From assembly GCA_004557195.1 (NCBI GenBank), contig SFER01000003.1, forward strand, positions 1 through 27,002: a stretch of DNA of 27,002 bases, read 5' to 3'. Positions 23,149-27,002 of this stretch are shown in pieces. The position numbers and the translations under genes are program-made. The stretch is from Bacteroidales bacterium (GTDB taxonomy: Bacteria; Bacteroidota; Bacteroidia; Bacteroidales; Muribaculaceae). The notes under the pieces were generated by a model, which was given only the letters and a program-made list of their open reading frames with translations, ran no database searches and had not been told where the DNA came from. Positions within the stretch are counted from its first letter, which is position 1, and every line of letters begins with the position of its first letter.

Positions 23149-24477
23149 ATGGAAGAAGATTATAGACAGACTCCCGAATTGGACATTTCCAGAGAGAGTG
23201 GAATAGAGAAACCCACACCTGTTATCAAGGTGATTGGAGTGGGCGGTGGCGGAAACAATGCCATTAACCACATGTATCGTCAGGACATCTCCGATGTGTC
23301 ATTTGTAGTGTGCAACACCGATGCGCAAGCACTGAAATGCTCACCGGTTCCAAATAAGCTGCTCATCGGCCCCAATACCACCAAAGGTCAGGGAGCAGGT
23401 AATGTGCCCGAAGTGGCACGTGCCGCAGCCGAGGAGAGTGCCAACGAAATCGCCGAACTATTCAAGGATGGCACCAGCATGGTCTTTGTAACTGCCGGTA
23501 TGGGCGGTGGAACAGGTACCGGTGCCGCTCCCGTGGTGGCTCGTATTGCCCGCGAGAACGATATCCTCACCGTGGGTATCGTTACTATTCCCTTCCTCTT
23601 CGAGGGGGAGAAGAAGATTCTCAAGGCTCTCAACGGCGCCGACGAGATGAGCAAATATGTCGATGCCTTGCTTGTTATCAACAATGAGCGTCTCACCGAC
23701 ATCTACGGCGACCTTGATTTCTCCAACGGTTTTGCCAAGGCTGACGATATCTTGTCGATTGCCGCACAGAGCATCTCAGAAATCATCACCGTGAACGGAA
23801 AAATCAATCTCGACCTCAACGATGTGAGCACCACCCTCAAGGATGGCGGTGTGGCTCTCATAAGCCGCGGTTACGGCGAAGGTGAGAATCGTATCACGAA
23901 GGCGATTCAAGACGCCCTCAACTCTCCGTTGCTTCGCAACCGCGACATCGAAGGCTCCAAGAAGATACTTTTCAACATCTACTACAACCCAAACGACACC
24001 GAAAAACCTTTCAAGATGTCGGAATTGAACGAGTTTACAAGTTTCATGAACCAGTTCTCCGACATGGATGTTATTTGGGGTGTAAGCTACGACGAGACAC
24101 TCGGCAGCAAGGTGCGTATCACAATTCTTGCCTCGGGATTTTCGGTAACTATCACCGACGACAAGGAATTCCGCACACAGCCGGCAGAGAGCACCGAAAC
24201 TTCGGCGCAGACAACCACCAACGAGGTTCAACGCATCGCCGAGGAGTATGGCTCCGACAAAGTGAACGCACAGCGTCAGCAGCAGGCTCGTGCCAGATAC
24301 ATAATCCTCACCCCCGACCAGTTTGACAAGGAGGATGTGCTCGCAATATTTGAGCGCTATCCCACTTACAACCGCGACTCGAAGGTTAAGGACCTTATCA
24401 GGGAGGCTTCCAAGAACTCAAACGACGGTGCCGGCGACAACCTCCATGTCTCCGACCCTGCAACTATAGTGTTTTAA
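23149..24477 (+). CDS. ftsZ: Cell division protein FtsZ
   Basis: This tubulin-like GTPase polymerises into the Z ring. The 442-residue product has a short N-terminal extension, the nucleotide loop VGGGGNNA (31-38), the tubulin signature GGGTGTG (119-125), and the T7 synergy loop NLDLND (220-225) with Asp222 and Asp225 in the positions needed for GTP hydrolysis. After the globular core, a Gln/Thr-rich linker of about 50 residues leads to a conserved-looking tail (YIILTPDQFDKEDVLAIFER, then YPTYNRDSKVKDLI) and ends ATIVF. The tail differs from the proteobacterial consensus C-terminal peptide. It starts 9 nt after ftsA. Confidence 0.98.
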   Translation: MEEDYRQTPELDISRESGIEKPTPVIKVIGVGGGGNNAINHMYRQDISDVSFVVCNTDAQALKCSPVPNKLLIGPNTTKGQGAGNVPEVARAAAEESANEIAELFKDGTSMVFVTAGMGGGTGTGAAPVVARIARENDILTVGIVTIPFLFEGEKKILKALNGADEMSKYVDALLVINNERLTDIYGDLDFSNGFAKADDILSIAAQSISEIITVNGKINLDLNDVSTTLKDGGVALISRGYGEGENRITKAIQDALNSPLLRNRDIEGSKKILFNIYYNPNDTEKPFKMSELNEFTSFMNQFSDMDVIWGVSYDETLGSKVRITILASGFSVTITDDKEFRTQPAESTETSAQTTTNEVQRIAEEYGSDKVNAQRQQQARARYIILTPDQFDKEDVLAIFERYPTYNRDSKVKDLIREASKNSNDGAGDNLHVSDPATIVF

Positions 24478-24491
24478 GCCACAGGACGATT

Positions 24492-25058
24492 ATGGAACTT
24501 CTCAAGAAGCGCATTCTCGAAGATGGTAAATGCTATCCCGGCGGTATCCTCAAGGTGGATAGTTTCATAAACCACCAGATGGACCCCGACTTGATGTTCA
24601 AGATAGGGGAGGAATTTGCGCGCCTATATGCCGATTGCGGCATCAACAAGATTGTAACCATCGAAGCGTCGGGAATTGCCCCGGCAATCATGGCAGGGCA
24701 TGTGATGCACCTCCCGGTGGTGTTCATCAAGAAGAAAGAGCCTAAGACCATGAGCAATATGCTCTCCACGGTGGTGCACTCTTTCACCAAAGACCGCGAC
24801 TATACCGTGTGTATCAGCGCCGATTTTCTCACTCCTGCCGACAAAGTGCTCATCATCGACGACTTTATGGCATACGGCAATGCCTCGATGGGCATCCTCG
24901 ACCTCGTCAACAAGGCGGGAGCGCAGGTGGGCGGCTTCGGGTTTATCATCGAGAAGACCTTCCAGGGCGGCGGCGACAAATTGCGAGCGATGGGCTATCG
25001 AGTCGAAAGCCTCGCCATGGTGAGCAGCCTCGACAACTGCGCCATTGAGTTGAAATAA
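24492..25058 (+). CDS. xpt: Xanthine phosphoribosyltransferase-like purine salvage enzyme
   Basis: This enzyme transfers phosphoribose from PRPP to a purine base, most likely xanthine giving XMP. The 188-residue product matches the Bacillus-type Xpt in length and layout: MELLKKRILEDG start, TIEASGIAPA (56-65), FIKKKEPKTM (78-87), and the PRPP-binding loop VLIIDDFMAYGNAS (119-132). The alternative is a related PRT such as a purine-operon-repressor-type domain, but the DNA-binding part of PurR is missing. It begins 14 nt after ftsZ on the same strand and is followed directly by a terminator, so it appears to be the last gene of the dcw transcript. Confidence 0.88.
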   Translation: MELLKKRILEDGKCYPGGILKVDSFINHQMDPDLMFKIGEEFARLYADCGINKIVTIEASGIAPAIMAGHVMHLPVVFIKKKEPKTMSNMLSTVVHSFTKDRDYTVCISADFLTPADKVLIIDDFMAYGNASMGILDLVNKAGAQVGGFGFIIEKTFQGGGDKLRAMGYRVESLAMVSSLDNCAIELK

Positions 25059-25060
25059 AG

Positions 25061-25097
25061 AGAGTGCCGCCCCGGGGGTGGCACTCTTCATTTTTAT
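25061..25097. terminator. Bidirectional Rho-independent terminator
   Basis: AGAGTGCC (25061-25068) pairs with GGCACTCT (25080-25087), extended inward by a G-T pair and three G-C pairs around the loop CGG. On the + strand it is followed by TCATTTTT; on the - strand by CTTTATTT. It sits between the convergent xpt and frr genes and can end both transcripts. Confidence 0.85.
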
Positions 25098-25113
25098 ACT
25101 TCCCGAAGCAGGA

Positions 25114-25674
25114 TTACACAGTGAGGATTTCTTTCTCCTTGGCTGCAAACACTTCGTCGATTTTTTTCATGTATTGGTCGTGCATCTTTTGCACCTTTGC
25201 CTCGGCATCTTTCTCAACATCCTCGGGCATACCCTCTTTGATGGCTTTTTTCAAGCCCTCGATGGCATCGCGGCGAGCGTTGCGGATAGAGATTTTGGCT
25301 TGTTCTGCTTCGTTTTTCGATTGCTTTACAAGTTGCTTGCGGCGTTCCTCGGTGAGAGGCGGGATGGAGAGGCGAATCACCTCGCCATTGTTTTCGGGGG
25401 TGATACCCACTTCCGAATTGATGATGGCGCGCTCAATCTCCTTGAACATCTTCTTCTCCCACGGAGTGATGGTGATTGTGCGAGCGTCGGGCACCGAGAT
25501 ATTGGCTACATTGGAAATAGGGGCGGGGCTGCCGTAGTAATCCACTCTGATTCCGTCGAGGATTTTCGGATTTGCTTTGCCGGCACGAATGTGGGCGAGT
25601 GCCTCATCGAGAAATTCCACTGCCATTTGCATTTTCTCTTCGGCAGGTTTAAGATAGAAATTAACGTCGTTCAT
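25114..25674 (-). CDS. frr: Ribosome recycling factor
   Basis: RRF splits post-termination ribosomes together with EF-G. The 186-residue protein is standard length and carries the family stretches HIRAGKANPKILDGIRVDYYG, ANISVPDARTITITPWEKK, INSEVGITPENNGEVIRLSI, and PPLTEERRKQLVKQSKNEAE, followed by the RNARRDAIEGLKK helix. The ATG at 25674 is the family's usual start; an in-frame ATG at 25800 lies inside pyrH and adds unrelated residues. It follows pyrH by 23 nt on the same strand, the order commonly seen in bacteria, so the two are likely cotranscribed from the pyrH promoter. Confidence 0.97.
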   Translation of the reverse strand: MNDVNFYLKPAEEKMQMAVEFLDEALAHIRAGKANPKILDGIRVDYYGSPAPISNVANISVPDARTITITPWEKKMFKEIERAIINSEVGITPENNGEVIRLSIPPLTEERRKQLVKQSKNEAEQAKISIRNARRDAIEGLKKAIKEGMPEDVEKDAEAKVQKMHDQYMKKIDEVFAAKEKEILTV

Positions 25675-25697
25675 ATTGTGAAATTTTTGATATTGTA

Positions 25698-26408
25698 CTA
25701 ATAAACAAGTGTGCCGATTTTCTCTCCATCGAGCACCTTCTTGAGGTTGCCCGGAGTGTCCATATCGAACACGATAATCGGGAGACCGTTTTCCTTGCAC
25801 AACGTGGTGGCGGTGAGGTCCATAACCTTGAGACCGCGAGTGTAGATTTCATCATAAGAGATTTCGTCGAATTTGGTCGCGGTGGGGTCCTTCTCCGGGT
25901 CGGCGGTGTAGATGCCATCCACGCGGGTGCCTTTGAGCATCACTTCGGCTTCCACCTCAATGCCGCGGAGTGCAGAGCCGGTGTCGGTGGTGAAGAACGG
26001 ATTGCCGGTGCCGCCCGACAAGATAGCCACTTTCCCTGCCTTGAGGGCATCGATAGCCTCCCATTTGCTGTAATATTTGCCAATAGGATACATATTGATG
26101 GCGGTGAACACCTGAGCCGGTTGTCCAATGCTTTCGAGCGCCGAACTCAATGCAAGAGAGTTGATAACTGTGGCGAGCATACCCATCTGGTCGCCTTTCA
26201 CGCGGTCAACACCTTTTTTAAGACCGGAAACACCGCGGAAAATGTTGCCGCCACCGATAACGATGGCTACTTCGACACCCGATTGGGCGATTTCCATGAT
26301 TTGCTGAGCGTATTCGCCAAGACGCACAGGGTCAATGCCATAGCCTTGCGCACCCATAAGCGATTCACCACTGAGTTTGAGTAGAATTCTCTTGTATTTT
26401 GTTCTCAT
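25698..26408 (-). CDS. pyrH: UMP kinase
   Basis: This hexameric cytoplasmic kinase of the amino-acid-kinase fold converts UMP to UDP with ATP for pyrimidine nucleotide synthesis. The 236-residue product has KLSGESLMG (11-19), IGGGNIFRG (51-59), GDQMGMLATVINSLAL (72-87), and the GTGNPFFTTDTGSALRG stretch that binds UMP, then VDGIYTADPEKDP. Length and motifs are standard. The usual upstream partners rpsB and tsf are not in the window; instead pyrH is first in its unit, with its own promoter 27 nt upstream, followed by frr. Confidence 0.97.
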   Translation of the reverse strand: MRTKYKRILLKLSGESLMGAQGYGIDPVRLGEYAQQIMEIAQSGVEVAIVIGGGNIFRGVSGLKKGVDRVKGDQMGMLATVINSLALSSALESIGQPAQVFTAINMYPIGKYYSKWEAIDALKAGKVAILSGGTGNPFFTTDTGSALRGIEVEAEVMLKGTRVDGIYTADPEKDPTATKFDEISYDEIYTRGLKVMDLTATTLCKENGLPIIVFDMDTPGNLKKVLDGEKIGTLVY

Positions 26409-26434
26409 GACGGTATAGTTTAATATTTACTACA

Positions 26435-26466
26435 CAAATTTAATTGATAGAAGTGATTCAACCAAA
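26435..26466 (-). promoter_or_regulatory. pyrH-frr promoter
   Basis: Read on the - strand, TTTG (26466-26463) is followed by 20 nt and then TAAATTTG (26442-26435), a full match to the Bacteroidota -33/-7 pattern. Its -7 box ends 26 nt before the pyrH ATG, so the leader would be short. Confidence 0.65.
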
Positions 26467-26604
26467 AATAACACCAAAAAAAGCACAAACACCGGTGATT
26501 TTTGTGGATTATAGCGTGAAAAATGTGTTGTGTGCATGGTAATGTGGGTGTAGCAATGCGTGAAGCAATCGAGAACACGGATTAAACGGATAAAACGGAA
26601 ATGG

Positions 26605-26908
26605 CTCGCTGACGCTCGCCAGCGAGGGCGCTGCTATTTGCTCGTTGTGCGCTACCGAGGGCGTCACCCCGAAGCGGGTGCTCCTGATCGTAACCGGGCA
26701 CTTACGAAGTGCCCGGAATAGTGCTACTAATAAAATGCGTGCCAAAGGTACGCTCCTGTAGCATGGCGGGGAGTCTTCGGTGCGCTTATGATTGTGGCTT
26801 GTGTGCAGTGTAATGAAAATTGGGCTTGCGGGGTGCGGCGGCTCCGGGGGCAAGGGGATTCAAGGTGCGTGTGCTCCGATGGCGGAGCTTGCGCTGCGTG
26901 AGCAGCGC
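26605..26908. repeat. Cluster of palindromic hairpins related to the left-end repeat
   Basis: Hairpins are: 26605-26626 (CTCGCTG with CAGCGAG), 26665-26680 (CACCC with GGGTG), 26694-26716 (a perfect 10-bp stem CCGGGCACTT with AAGTGCCCGG, loop ACG), 26873-26888 (GCTCCG with CGGAGC) and 26891-26908 (GCGCTGC with GCAGCGC, loop GTGA). On the - strand, 26760-26737 reads ACAGGAGCG...TTTGGCACGC after TC/TA, like 578-599. On the + strand, 26874-26911 resembles 696-735 (CTCCG, TGGCGGAG, TGCG, GCTGCG-like, GCGGGT). None is followed by a T-run, so they are not simple terminators. Confidence 0.6.
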
Positions 26909-26919
26909 GGGTGTTTTAG

Positions 26920-26952
26920 ATAGGGCTAATAGGGCCAATGGGGCCAATAGGC
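26920..26952 (+). repeat. 9-bp tandem repeat, about 3.7 copies
   Basis: Successive units are ATAGGGCTA (26920-26928), ATAGGGCCA (26929-26937), ATGGGGCCA (26938-26946) and a partial ATAGGC (26947-26952). It is an imperfect minisatellite in non-coding sequence. Confidence 0.75.
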
Positions 26953-27002
26953 ATTTTTGCGGTGAGCGATGCGTTTGCAGCGCGGGGTTTATGGCTGCCA
27001 TC

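Larger units (their letters stand above)
26467..27002. other. Gene-free intergenic stretch with hairpins and repeat fragments
   Basis: No frame on either strand gives a protein with a recognisable or credible composition; the short open frames are Pro/Leu/Ala/His-rich products of GC-rich repeats. It contains at least five hairpins (26605-26888 region and 26891-26908), blocks related to the left-end repeat, and a 9-bp tandem repeat. The first ~120 bases are AT-rich and hold the upstream part of the pyrH promoter region. Confidence 0.65.

Noticed and set aside
25078..25701. Open frame of 207 codons on the + strand across frr
   Set aside because: It is the mirror of frr, begins inside the terminator, and has Phe/His/Leu-rich low-information sequence.
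25675..25800. Longer frr starting inside pyrH
   Set aside because: The added 42 residues are pyrH read in another frame; the RRF family begins at MNDVNFYLKPAEEKM.
26920..26952. CRISPR array
   Set aside because: Units are 9 bp and directly abutting with no spacers; no cas genes are present.
26509..27001. Two - strand open frames (114 and 71 codons) at the right end
   Set aside because: Composition is Pro/Leu/His/Ala-rich and they run through hairpins and the 9-bp repeat, with no start signal or family resemblance.

Overview
The window looks like a chromosomal segment of a Bacteroidota bacterium, most likely order Bacteroidales (possibly Muribaculaceae-like; the family is inference). The evidence is: TAnnTTTG-type -7 promoter elements, few Shine-Dalgarno sites, a PorZ-type secretion protein with a type IX secretion (T9SS) style C-terminal domain, a Bacteroidota-type glutaminyl cyclase lipoprotein, a PASTA-tailed FtsI, and a division/cell-wall (dcw) cluster without murF, ddl or mraZ.

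Layout. Positions 1-209 hold the last 68 codons of a secreted protein with a T9SS-like tail, closed by a strong terminator. Positions 270-797 carry no gene but contain a large imperfect inverted repeat of structured arms. Then follow, all on the + strand, leuS (leucyl-tRNA synthetase), rdgB (non-canonical NTP pyrophosphatase), porZ, a glutaminyl-peptide cyclotransferase, a tRNA-Ser(CGA) with its terminator, and a fosmidomycin-resistance-type MFS transporter.

From 9436 to 25058 there is one long, tightly packed + strand array: rsmH, ftsL-like, ftsI, murE, mraY, murD, ftsW, murG, murC, ftsQ, ftsA, ftsZ and an xpt-type phosphoribosyltransferase. Gaps are 0-29 nt and one junction overlaps by 4 nt (ftsW/murG). 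It encodes lipid II synthesis from UDP-MurNAc through MurC, MurD, MurE, MraY and MurG, the SEDS/class B PBP pair (FtsW/FtsI), and the FtsQ-FtsL and FtsA-FtsZ parts of the divisome. A bidirectional terminator separates it from the convergent pyrH-frr pair on the - strand. pyrH has a good Bacteroidota promoter.

The last ~535 bases carry no convincing gene. They hold hairpins, sequence blocks related to the repeat at the left end, and a 9-bp tandem repeat.

The gene content is largely core housekeeping. The least explained signal is the structured repeat family in the two long intergenic regions. In the left copy the paired arms differ by compensatory changes that preserve individual hairpins, and the array is bracketed by an 18-bp direct repeat (one mismatch). 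A second link worth testing is that PorZ's predicted mature N-terminus is Gln and the next gene is a glutaminyl cyclase.
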